From Halpernia frigidisoli (GTDB taxonomy: Bacteria > Bacteroidota > Bacteroidia > Flavobacteriales > Weeksellaceae), in NCBI RefSeq assembly GCF_900113805.1, contig NZ_FOQT01000004.1, forward strand, positions 186,001 to 250,000: a stretch of 64,000 nucleotides of DNA. The letters are read 5' to 3'. Shown one piece after another: positions 18,302 to 25,508 of this stretch. The translations under genes and the position numbers were made by a program. The notes below the pieces were generated by a model. It worked only from the letters and a program-made list of their open reading frames with translations, had not been told where the DNA came from and did not search any database. Numbering within the stretch: the stretch's first letter is position 1; each line of letters opens with the position of its first letter.

Positions 18302-19148
18302 ATGAAAACAAATTATATTATTCTATTATTTTTAGTACTCTCTCTTTTTTCGTGCTCAAATCGCGATAATATTGTCGGTGAAGAAGTTCCAAAAAAAAAA
18401 GAATTTAACCTAAAAATAAAAGTAGACAAAAGCCAGGCAAACATATTTGAAAACGTACAATTTTCTATTGGCGTAAAAACAGACGAGCCAGATTTAGTAA
18501 ATTATCTAAGGAATAATTTTGATTCTATCATATTTAAAATTCCAGGCGAGATGGGCAGTCTAAGAGTATTTGAAAAGACAGAAAATGGAAATAGTTTGAA
18601 ATTATCCTGGGCTCATAATTTTTATAATGCAGGAAATCAACAAACAAAATTTTTTGGTTATGAAGATGGAAAAGTGATTTTTGAAGATAAAGTAGATATC
18701 AATATAACTGATAACAACGATTTTCTAAATATAAATTGGAATGATTTTAAAAAATCTGAAACTGCAATTGGCTATGCAAATTCGTTAAATTATAATACTT
18801 TAGGAACTTATAATGGTCTGCAGAACAAGATTGGTTTTGTAGAACTTTTTAATTTATTGGGAAAATATTAATTATAACAATTCAGCAAATACCAATACTA
18901 TAAATGAAAATGATAAGGTTTATTTATATAATTACACAGTAAATAAATTTGGAAGTCCAAAATTTTCACCCGTTAATACTGCAAATATTTCCGAGATATA
19001 TTCAAATACTTTCGATAAATCGGTTTACAATGATTTACCAATCTATATTTGGATTGGAGAAAAAAATAAAATCGCATTAATGAAAGAATATTCCAAAACA
19101 GATTCTACTTTATTTATGGGTTATTATATACTTGCTGAACAAAAATAA
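18302..19148 (+). pseudogene. Lipoprotein gene with an apparent single-base frameshift
   Basis: The first part (18302-18871) encodes 189 residues, starting with a signal peptide and lipobox (FSCSN). The frame then stops, but a second frame, open from 18843 to a TAA at 19146-19148, continues with coherent sequence (YWENINYNNSAN ... FMGYYILAEQK). Removing one T from the T-rich stretch at 18846-18855 would join them into one protein of about 280 residues. The N-terminal region is beta-rich with no recognised domain. It could be a true pseudogene, a phase-variable gene or a sequencing error; the sequence alone cannot decide. Confidence 0.7.
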
Positions 19149-19171
19149 AGAATTGAATTCTTCGTCTTTGC

Positions 19172-19203
19172 ATCCATTTAATCTTTTTGAGTGGATTTTT
19201 TTT
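19172..19203 (+). terminator. Terminator-like hairpin, right copy of a duplicated pair
   Basis: ATCCA pairs with TGGAT and is followed by a T run. It is nearly identical to the hairpin at 18226-18258 and closes the frameshifted lipoprotein gene. Confidence 0.75.
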
Positions 19204-19223
19204 AAAAATATCATAAAAAAACA

Positions 19224-19442
19224 ATGAATTATCTATTATTAAAAATTAAGAGTACAAAAATACTGGCGCTCATTTTTATATTTTTATCAATTATACTGTT
19301 ATTTTTTTCCTATTTAAAACTTGCTGGGATTTTTTATAATTTTTATCTTTTTGCGATGCTCTTGTTCTTACAGTTTGTGACTTTCATTCTTATTGTGAAA
19401 AGTCTTATTTCTAAAATGCGACAGATAAATTCAGAAGATTAA
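19224..19442 (+). CDS. Small two-helix membrane protein
   Basis: This 72-residue protein has two transmembrane helices (about residues 12-32 and 37-60) and a short charged C-terminus (SKMRQINSED). There is no recognisable family. It starts 21 nt after the terminator at 19172-19203. It has no conserved promoter, so it could be unexpressed, but its composition is protein-like and it overlaps nothing else. Confidence 0.55.
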   Translation: MNYLLLKIKSTKILALIFIFLSIILLFFSYLKLAGIFYNFYLFAMLLFLQFVTFILIVKSLISKMRQINSED

Positions 19443-19520
19443 GGATTTTCACGTTTTATTTTTATCTTAAATGAATACTAATTTTATCTAAAGTCAATTC
19501 ATAAACTATTTTACTTTACC

Positions 19521-19528
19521 TATTTTTG
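19521..19528 (+). promoter_or_regulatory. -7 promoter box for bshB1
   Basis: TATTTTTG matches TAnnTTTG, 45 nt upstream of the bshB1 ATG. A short dyad (TGTGAAA/TTTCACA) lies between box and gene, at 19541-19556, and could be a regulator site. Confidence 0.5.
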
Positions 19529-19573
19529 CACTAATCAATCTGTGAAATTTTTCACAGTTTTTAATTTTAAAAA

Positions 19574-20293
19574 ATGAAAGTAGATTTTTTAGCCATCGGC
19601 GCACATCCGGATGATGTAGAATTAGGTTGTGGCGGAACGCTTGCCAAATTAATTTCTGAAGGAAAAAAAGTCGCAATTGTAGATTTGACGCGTGGCGAAC
19701 TCGGAACTAGAGGCACGGACGAAACTCGCGCCGAAGAAGCCAAAAATGCAAGTGAAATTTTAGGAATTTCTTACCGCGAAAATCTTGGAATGAATGATGG
19801 TTTTCTTAATAATTCTCAGGAATATCAAATGCAGATCGTAAAAATGATCCGGAAATACCAACCGGAAATTTTATTTGCAAATGCAATTCTTGACCGTCAT
19901 CCGGATCATGCAAAAGCAGCAAAACTGGTTTCTGATGCGTGTTTTCTTGCAGGTTTAAAAAAGATCGAAACAGAATTAGACGGAAATTCTCAGGAAGTTT
20001 GGCGCCCAAAACAGATCTTTCATTACATTCAGTGGAAAGATATCACGCCGGATTTTGTTTATGATATTTCGGCTTTTATGGATAAAAAAATTGAAGCCTG
20101 TTTGGCTTATAAAACTCAGTTTTACGATCCGAAAAGTACAGAACCAGTTACGCCAATTGCGACCAAAGATTTCCTCGAAAGTTTGACTTACCGTGCGCAG
20201 GATTTGGGAAGACTTTCTGGGGTAGAATTCGCTGAGGGCTTCACAACGGAAAAGTTATTGGCTTTCAAAAATTTTGACGGAATTGTTTGTTAA
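19574..20293 (+). CDS. bshB1: Bacillithiol biosynthesis deacetylase BshB1
   Basis: This 239-residue LmbE/PIG-L family zinc deacetylase has the metal motif AHPDD at residues 10-14 and the later RHPDH (about residue 109). GELGTRGTDETRAEEA is diagnostic for BshB1. It deacetylates GlcNAc-malate in the second step of bacillithiol synthesis. bshA and bshC are not in the window. A perfect-consensus promoter for tRNA-His begins within its last codons. Confidence 0.93.
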   Translation: MKVDFLAIGAHPDDVELGCGGTLAKLISEGKKVAIVDLTRGELGTRGTDETRAEEAKNASEILGISYRENLGMNDGFLNNSQEYQMQIVKMIRKYQPEILFANAILDRHPDHAKAAKLVSDACFLAGLKKIETELDGNSQEVWRPKQIFHYIQWKDITPDFVYDISAFMDKKIEACLAYKTQFYDPKSTEPVTPIATKDFLESLTYRAQDLGRLSGVEFAEGFTTEKLLAFKNFDGIVC

Positions 20294-20316
20294 TTTTAGA
20301 GAAAGTCTTATATTTG
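20286..20316 (+). promoter_or_regulatory. Full Bacteroidetes promoter for tRNA-His
   Basis: TTTG at 20286-20289 and TATATTTG at 20309-20316 are separated by exactly 19 nt. The tRNA begins 15 nt downstream. The -33 element overlaps the 3' end of bshB1. Confidence 0.85.
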
Positions 20317-20330
20317 CACTTCTGAAAAAC

Positions 20331-20406
20331 GGTGGTTGTAGTTCAGTTGGTTAGAATGTCGGTTTGTGGTACCGAAGGTCGCCGGTTCGAACCCGGTCAT
20401 CCACCC
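20331..20406 (+). tRNA. tRNA-His (GTG)
   Basis: The cloverleaf is readable: the anticodon stem TCGGT/ACCGA encloses a loop with anticodon GTG, and the T arm is GCCGG-TTCGAAC-CCGGT. The extra 5' G expected for tRNA-His can pair with the discriminator C. One mismatch (T-T) appears in the acceptor stem. CCA is not clearly encoded. A terminator follows directly. Confidence 0.93.
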
Positions 20407-20410
20407 AAAG

Positions 20411-20446
20411 AAAAAGTGTTCCGATATTTCGGGACACTTTTTTTGT
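20411..20446 (+). terminator. Intrinsic terminator after tRNA-His
   Basis: GTGTTCCGA pairs with TCGGGACAC (one G-T pair), flanked by A and T runs. Confidence 0.85.
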
Positions 20447-20500
20447 TTTTATTTAAAATTTTTGGTAAGTAATTATAAATCCACGAAATGGGAAAATTTA

Positions 20501-21169
20501 TTATTCAAACATTTTTTTAACTGCATGTTGGATTATAAAATAAAAAGTTTGAACAGTTCCATTTTCAAATTTTGCTTCAAGAATATCTGTAAAATTTTCA
20601 TCTTTGTCTCTTCCTGAACCCATTGTACCAAGATTTCCGCTCAAAGATTTTAAAATAAAATCCTGTCCATCTGAAGGATTTAACGTAAACATTGGATTTT
20701 CGATTGTTAAACCATCTCCGCTATAGCTCATCGCCTTAAAGATTTGAATTCCTTTGAGCATATAATTGTCAGCCTGTTTTTGCTTACCTAATTTATGATA
20801 AGAATATGCTACTTCAAAGTTTGTTTTTAAATCAAAAGGATGCTTAATTAAAAATGTTTGTCCGGATTTTATGACTTCGTCGTATTTTTTATCTTCATTC
20901 AACTTATAAAGATTTCTACCAAAGTCTATATCTTTATAAGGCTTATAATTTTTATCAGCAGTAAAAGCGATTAGCATCGATAATATTTCTTTTCCCGTTA
21001 AAGTGGAATCTACTTTGTTATATCTATCTAATAAATTTGGATAATATAATTCTGATTTTTTATCCTTAGTTTCTTTGAGAATTTTATTAAAATCCGTTTT
21101 ATACTCGAAATTTTTTTGACTAAAAAATAGTGAAGGAATTATTAATAATAAAAGTAAAATTTTTCTCAT
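20501..21169 (-). CDS. DUF4919 family exported protein
   Basis: Translation likely starts at 21169 (MRKILLLLLIIPSLFFSQK), giving 222 residues with a clear signal peptide; the longer frame to 21253 adds an unlikely N-terminus. The mature part (FEYKTDFNKILKETKDKKSELYYPNLLDRY and the helical DEVIKSGQTFLIKHPFDLKTNFEVAYSYHKLG) matches DUF4919 as I remember it, a Bacteroidetes family with TPR-like helices and no known function. The C-terminus (FYFIIQHAVKKMFE) is typical. It is convergent with the tRNA-His terminator. Confidence 0.8.
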   Translation of the reverse strand: MRKILLLLLIIPSLFFSQKNFEYKTDFNKILKETKDKKSELYYPNLLDRYNKVDSTLTGKEILSMLIAFTADKNYKPYKDIDFGRNLYKLNEDKKYDEVIKSGQTFLIKHPFDLKTNFEVAYSYHKLGKQKQADNYMLKGIQIFKAMSYSGDGLTIENPMFTLNPSDGQDFILKSLSGNLGTMGSGRDKDENFTDILEAKFENGTVQTFYFIIQHAVKKMFE

Positions 21170-21267
21170 TGGTTTTTTTTTAAAGTTTCTGCTAACTTTC
21201 AAATGTAAGTAAAGTTTGTATGGAAATTTTTCAATCAAAAAAAAACTTTTCAATCAGCGAAAATCTG

Positions 21268-21350
21268 CGGCCGTGATAGAAGCGGCATCCTTTTTTGGCG
21301 CGAGCGCAGCGAGCGCCAAAAAAGATACAGCGGATAGCGCGAATTGTCCG
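21268..21350. repeat. Palindromic AGCGRCATCC element, copy 2
   Basis: The left arm AGCGGCATCCTTTTTT and right arm AAAAAAGATACAGCGGA enclose a core that starts GGCGC and ends GCGCC, so the whole 83 bp can fold into one long hairpin. It shares its arms with the copies at 16342 and 52899. It lies between two minus-strand genes. Confidence 0.88.
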
Positions 21351-21391
21351 CCCATAAAAAAAGCATCTAATAAATTAAATGCTTTTGTTTT

Positions 21392-21727
21392 CTAAAGTTC
21401 GTCTTCCGAATCTATGGTGAAGGTTTTTGCCTTGAAATCTTTGTCGTGGCGCTCTGAGATGACATCTTCGCCTTTGTTGTCGATTATGAAATCTGAGGCC
21501 TCAGTGAACATTTCTCCAAACTGCTTGAAATCTTCTTTGTAAAGGTAAATTTTGTGTTTTTCAAAACTTGCTTCGCCATTGTCGTGAAAACTTTTTTTGC
21601 TTTCTGTGATGGTAAGATAATAATCTCCCGCTTTTGTTTCGCGAACATCAAAAAAATAGGTTCTGCGGCCGGCTTTTAAAACTTTGGTGAAAATCTCATT
21701 TTCGTTTCTCTCCTTATAATCACTCAT
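21392..21727 (-). CDS. PUR family DNA/RNA-binding protein (DUF3276)
   Basis: This 111-residue protein has the PUR-repeat fold pattern (FTKVLKAGRRTYFFDVRETKAGDYYLTITESKK, then KIYLYKEDFKQFGEMF). That matches the DUF3276/PUR-alpha-like proteins of Bacteroidetes and spirochaetes. These bind single-stranded nucleic acid; the Borrelia homologue regulates mRNAs and genes. The acidic C-terminus (TIDSEDEL) is common. A minus-strand -7 box (TATATTTG) lies at 21757-21764. Confidence 0.9.
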   Translation of the reverse strand: MSDYKERNENEIFTKVLKAGRRTYFFDVRETKAGDYYLTITESKKSFHDNGEASFEKHKIYLYKEDFKQFGEMFTEASDFIIDNKGEDVISERHDKDFKAKTFTIDSEDEL

Positions 21728-21756
21728 TTTACACTTTATTTGAAATGTTGTTGTAA

Positions 21757-21764
21757 CAAATATA
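21757..21764 (-). promoter_or_regulatory. -7 promoter box for the PUR protein
   Basis: On the minus strand this reads TATATTTG, 29 nt upstream of the ATG at 21727. No matching -33 element is seen. Confidence 0.5.
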
Positions 21765-21825
21765 AAAGAATTCTTTTAATTTTAAATTATTTTCTTAAAA
21801 TTTGTTAATTAAAATGTTGATAAGC

Positions 21826-23490
21826 TTATTTAGCGAGTTCAAGCTCATTTAAAGGCGTTAGGTGTAATACTTTATCGGCTCTTATTGCACTGCTTTCTCT
21901 ATGCGTAATGATTATATTGGTGGTATTGTTGATCTTTTCGTCAATATTTTTCAGGATATTTTCTTCAGTTTCTGTATCCAAAGCAGAAAGCGAGTCATCA
22001 AAAATTAAAATTTTGGGTTGTTTTATTAATGCTCGTGCGATACAAATCCGCTGTTTTTGCCCTCCTGAAAGCATGACGCCACGTTCGCCGACCATTGTTT
22101 CGTATTTATTTTTAAAACCCTGAATATTATTATGAACGTCAGCAATTTTTGCAGCTTCCTCAACCAGTTTGTGAGAAGGTTTTTCAAGTGCAAAACCAAT
22201 ATTATTCTCGATAGTGTCCGAAAATAAATAACTTTCCTGCGGAATAATGCCAATATAATTTCTATAGTTTTTTAGATTATGGTCTTTCAGGTTTTTGCCG
22301 TCGATCAGTATTTCACCTTCGTCGGGATCCAGCAAGCGGCTTAAAAGTAAGGCAATTGTTGATTTTCCACTTCCGGTTTTTCCCATAATGGCGAGGGATT
22401 TTCCGGCTTCTATTTTAAATGAAAGATTGTCCAAAGCTTTAATGCCTGTGTTTGGATAAGTGTAGGAAACATTTTTAAATTCAATATCACCTGTGATCAT
22501 AGAGATTTCAGAACTTTTATTGACGATTTCAGATTTCATATCTAAAAATTCATTGACCCGAGACATGGATGCGTCGGCTCTCTGATTGATTGAAGTGACC
22601 CAACCGAGCATTGAGAAAGGAAATATTAAAATATTAATATAAGTAAAAAACTCTGCAATTGTGCCGACATTCATTTGTCCCGAAATGTATTTTTGTCCTC
22701 CAATGAAAAGAATGGCGACATTTAGCAAACCGATAACGAAAGTAATAATTGTAAAAAAATAGGCTTCGGTTTTTGCAAGATCTAGTGATTTATCCTGATA
22801 ATCGCGGACTTTATCGCTGTAATTTTTCTCTATAAATTTTTCTTTTGCGAAAAACTTCACAACCCGAATTCCGGAGAAACTGTCCGTCACAAAAGTTGAG
22901 ATCGCCGACTGGCTTTTTTGCGTAATTTTTGATTTTCTACTGATAACGGAACTTACGCGATAAATTAAAAAAGATAAAATTGGCAACGGAATTAATGTCC
23001 ACAAAGTCATGCAAACATCCGTTTTCAACATATAAAATGTTGTGATGGAAACCAATACAATTAAATTAGCCACGTACATTACGCCCGGACCAAGATACAT
23101 TCTGATCGCGACAACATCTTCGCTGAGACGATTTAGAAGATCTCCGATTGTCGTTTTTTTATAATCTGTGATGGAAATTTCCTGGTAATGGCTGTAAATT
23201 TTATTTTTCAGTTCGTACTCAATTCTACGCGAAGCGACGATAATCGTTTGGCGCATCATAAAAGTGAAAAATCCTGTCAGAAGTGAAGACCCGATAATAA
23301 TTCCTACATTAACTAAGATTTTAGGATTGAAACCAGAGCCTTTGTATTCTGCAATTTGGTTAACAGAATCGCCGATAAACGGAACCTTATAAATATTAAA
23401 AAAATTACTTAAAATAATAAATATAAAGCCGTAGAAAAGCAGAAGCTTGTGTTTCCAGAAGTAGGGATTGAGTGTTTTTAGCGCTTTCAT
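21826..23490 (-). CDS. ABC exporter, fused membrane and ATPase domains (MsbA-like)
   Basis: This 554-residue half-transporter has a six-helix exporter membrane domain (about residues 15-300) and a C-terminal ATPase. The ATPase has Walker A GKTGSGKST (near residue 363), Q-loop IIPQESYLFSDT, signature LSGGQKQR, Walker B ILIFDDSLSALD and H-loop ITHRESS. In Walker B the catalytic Glu is replaced by Asp-Ser (DDSLSALD), as seen in some heterodimeric exporters with a degenerate site. Such proteins export lipids, peptides or drugs; the substrate is unknown. A minus-strand TAATTTTG box lies at 23498-23505, so it and nusB fire divergently from a 57-bp gap. Confidence 0.92.
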   Translation of the reverse strand: MKALKTLNPYFWKHKLLLFYGFIFIILSNFFNIYKVPFIGDSVNQIAEYKGSGFNPKILVNVGIIIGSSLLTGFFTFMMRQTIIVASRRIEYELKNKIYSHYQEISITDYKKTTIGDLLNRLSEDVVAIRMYLGPGVMYVANLIVLVSITTFYMLKTDVCMTLWTLIPLPILSFLIYRVSSVISRKSKITQKSQSAISTFVTDSFSGIRVVKFFAKEKFIEKNYSDKVRDYQDKSLDLAKTEAYFFTIITFVIGLLNVAILFIGGQKYISGQMNVGTIAEFFTYINILIFPFSMLGWVTSINQRADASMSRVNEFLDMKSEIVNKSSEISMITGDIEFKNVSYTYPNTGIKALDNLSFKIEAGKSLAIMGKTGSGKSTIALLLSRLLDPDEGEILIDGKNLKDHNLKNYRNYIGIIPQESYLFSDTIENNIGFALEKPSHKLVEEAAKIADVHNNIQGFKNKYETMVGERGVMLSGGQKQRICIARALIKQPKILIFDDSLSALDTETEENILKNIDEKINNTTNIIITHRESSAIRADKVLHLTPLNELELAK

Positions 23491-23497
23491 TGAAGGG

Positions 23498-23505
23498 CAA
23501 AATTA
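23498..23505 (-). promoter_or_regulatory. -7 promoter box for the ABC exporter
   Basis: On the minus strand this reads TAATTTTG, 7 nt before the start codon at 23490. It forms a divergent pair with the nusB box at 23519-23526. Confidence 0.45.
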
Positions 23506-23518
23506 CAAATTTTATTAT

Positions 23519-23526
23519 TACCTTTG
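23519..23526 (+). promoter_or_regulatory. -7 promoter box for nusB
   Basis: TACCTTTG matches TAnnTTTG, 21 nt upstream of the nusB ATG at 23548. Divergent with the ABC exporter box. Confidence 0.55.
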
Positions 23527-23547
23527 CGCCACAAAAAAGTTCTTTGA

Positions 23548-24456
23548 ATGTTAGGCAGAAGACAAATTCGCGAAAAAGTAGTGGAAACACTCTATTCTTA
23601 TTATCAAAATCCGATAGGAGCTGATATTCTTGAGAAAAATATGATTTCACAAATAGATAAAATTTATCATTTGTACATTTATGAGCTTAATTTTTTAGTT
23701 GGTTTAAAACATGTTGCAGAACAGCAAATTGAGATCAGCAAAAATAAATTCATTAAAACGGAATCTACGATCAACCCGAACCAAAAATTTATTAACAATA
23801 AAGTTTTGCTTCAGTTAGAAGAAAATACCGAACGTTTATCATTCACTTCCAAGCATTTAGAATTAAAATGGGATCTTTATGACAGTTTGCTGGTTCACAC
23901 TTTCCAAAGGATAAAAGCAGGAAAACGGTATCAGGATTTTATGCTGGAAGAAGACACCTATTCTTTCGAAGATGATCAAAAATTTATAGGAAAATTATTT
24001 TTGAGATATATTGCTGAAAATCAGGATTTCCATGACCATTTAGAGGAAAAAGAATTGAGCTGGGCAGATGATCTTCACATCGCCAATTCAATGATCCAAA
24101 AAACGGTTGGATTTTTAAAACCTGATGTTAGCAGTCATACTTTAATTAAAATGTTTAAAAATGATGAAGATATAGATTTCGCGAGAAATTTATTGAAATA
24201 TGCTGTAAATCATTTAAAGGAAAGTGAGGAAAAAGTGAAGGAACGCTTGCAAAACTGGGACTTGGAAAGGATTTCTTTAATTGACAAAATAATTATTATC
24301 GCAGCGATTACTGAGATGGATTATTTCCCGTTCACGCCTTCTGCCGTGATAATGAATGAATATATTGAGATTTCAAAGGTGTTTTCTACAGAAAAATCCA
24401 ATATATTCGTAAATGGAATCTTAGATAAATATATTAAAGATAAAAACAGAGTTTAG
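23548..24456 (+). CDS. nusB: Transcription antitermination factor NusB (long form)
   Basis: This 302-residue protein starts MLGRRQIREKVVETLYSYYQN, and its C-terminal 110 residues (LERISLIDKIIIIAAITEMDYFPFTPSAVIMNEYIEISKVFSTEKSNIFVNGILDKY) carry the NusB RNA-binding and S10-contact pattern. E. coli NusB has only about 139 residues; Bacteroidetes copies have a long inserted helical region, as here. NusB acts with NusE/S10 in rRNA antitermination. It begins an operon-like run with a DUF1573 lipoprotein and yajC. Confidence 0.92.
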   Translation: MLGRRQIREKVVETLYSYYQNPIGADILEKNMISQIDKIYHLYIYELNFLVGLKHVAEQQIEISKNKFIKTESTINPNQKFINNKVLLQLEENTERLSFTSKHLELKWDLYDSLLVHTFQRIKAGKRYQDFMLEEDTYSFEDDQKFIGKLFLRYIAENQDFHDHLEEKELSWADDLHIANSMIQKTVGFLKPDVSSHTLIKMFKNDEDIDFARNLLKYAVNHLKESEEKVKERLQNWDLERISLIDKIIIIAAITEMDYFPFTPSAVIMNEYIEISKVFSTEKSNIFVNGILDKYIKDKNRV

Positions 24457-24536
24457 TTAAGAAATCGCCACTAAAAACTTTGTAAAATAACAAGGCTTGA
24501 GAGGCGAAAGCATTTAACCTAAAAAAATATATATAA

Positions 24537-25010
24537 ATGAATACAACTTTTAAATTATTAGCAATTAGCAGTTTAGCATTATTTTCATTTCAATCATGTA
24601 ATAAAAAAAGTGAGCCTGCCGATCAAATTAAAATTGACACCATGACAGCCGGACCTGTGAATCCGAACGAAACTTCTATAAAAGAAGCACAGTCTAAGCC
24701 GCTGACAACCGTTGCGATTTCTGAAGACAATTTCGATTTTGGTGTTATAAAAAAGGGTGATGTGAAAAGTCATACTTATGAAATTACAAATACAGGCACG
24801 AATCCGCTGATCATCTCTGAAGTAAAACCAGGTTGTGGTTGCACAATACCGGAATTCACAAAAGACCCGATCTTACCAGGACAAAAAGGAAATATTACTT
24901 TAAAATTTGAATCAGAAGCTTTTGACGGTGTGGTTCATAAAACGGCAGATGTTTTTGCAAATACAGCAAAAGCGCCTATTACTTTGAATTTCACGGCAGA
25001 TATTAAATAA
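24537..25010 (+). CDS. DUF1573 lipoprotein
   Basis: This 157-residue protein has a lipobox with Cys21 (FSFQSC). A DUF1573 immunoglobulin-like domain follows, with the conserved core FDFGVIKKGDVKSHTYEITNTGTNPL, then PGCGC and PGQKGNI. The family is abundant in Bacteroidetes and periplasmic or surface located, with no proven function. It lies 80 nt after nusB and 12 nt before yajC. Confidence 0.92.
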   Translation: MNTTFKLLAISSLALFSFQSCNKKSEPADQIKIDTMTAGPVNPNETSIKEAQSKPLTTVAISEDNFDFGVIKKGDVKSHTYEITNTGTNPLIISEVKPGCGCTIPEFTKDPILPGQKGNITLKFESEAFDGVVHKTADVFANTAKAPITLNFTADIK

Positions 25011-25022
25011 AAAATTAAAAAA

Positions 25023-25349
25023 ATGATAGCAACAATATTGCAATTTGGCGGTGGCGAAGGTTCTATGACACCAACTTTACTAATGATGGGCGTGATGTTC
25101 GTGGGATTTTATTTCCTGATGATCCGTCCGCAAATGAAGAAACAAAAAAGTGAAAAAACTTTTCAGGAAACTATAAAAGTAGGTTCCCGAGTGGTAATGA
25201 CTTCCGGAATTCAGGGAAGAATTGCGCAGGTAATGGAAGACGGCGTTGTGATAGAGACAATGGCGGGAAAAATTAAATTTGAAAAAGCAGCGATCTCAAG
25301 AGAATTTACGCAGCAAAGATTTCCGGATACTACGGAAGTTAAAAAGTAG
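25023..25349 (+). CDS. yajC: Preprotein translocase subunit YajC
   Basis: This 108-residue protein has one transmembrane helix (about residues 16-35, ending FYFLMIRPQMKKQK) and the conserved cytoplasmic YajC domain with VGSRVVMTSGIQGRIAQV. YajC joins SecDF in the holo-translocon. The IRPQ motif is diagnostic. A terminator follows at 25371-25401. Confidence 0.95.
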   Translation: MIATILQFGGGEGSMTPTLLMMGVMFVGFYFLMIRPQMKKQKSEKTFQETIKVGSRVVMTSGIQGRIAQVMEDGVVIETMAGKIKFEKAAISREFTQQRFPDTTEVKK

Positions 25350-25370
25350 AATTTTTACAATTTATTTAAA

Positions 25371-25401
25371 ATCCATCGCAGTTTTGTGATGGATTTTTTG
25401 T
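25371..25401 (+). terminator. Intrinsic terminator after yajC
   Basis: AATCCATC pairs with GATGGATT around GCAGTTTTGT and is followed by TTTTT. Confidence 0.85.
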
Positions 25402-25416
25402 GTGTAATTGTGTGAT

Positions 25417-25492
25417 TGTCATTCTGAGGAAGGAAGAATCTCGGAAAAAAATTAGAGACTCTTCACTTCACTTTGTTTCTTTTAGAATGACA
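25417..25492. repeat. Palindromic TGTCATTCT element, copy 1
   Basis: TGTCATTCT at the left and AGAATGACA at the right are perfect inverted ends, with GAAGAATCTC inside the left half. The same ends and inner motif recur at 52722-52799. It lies between the convergent yajC and GH92 genes. Confidence 0.88.
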
Positions 25493-25508
25493 GTAAAAAC
25501 ATTTAAAA

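Noticed and set aside
20366-20617. Open frame crossing tRNA-His
   Set aside because: It overlaps the tRNA, its terminator and the DUF4919 gene on the other strand.
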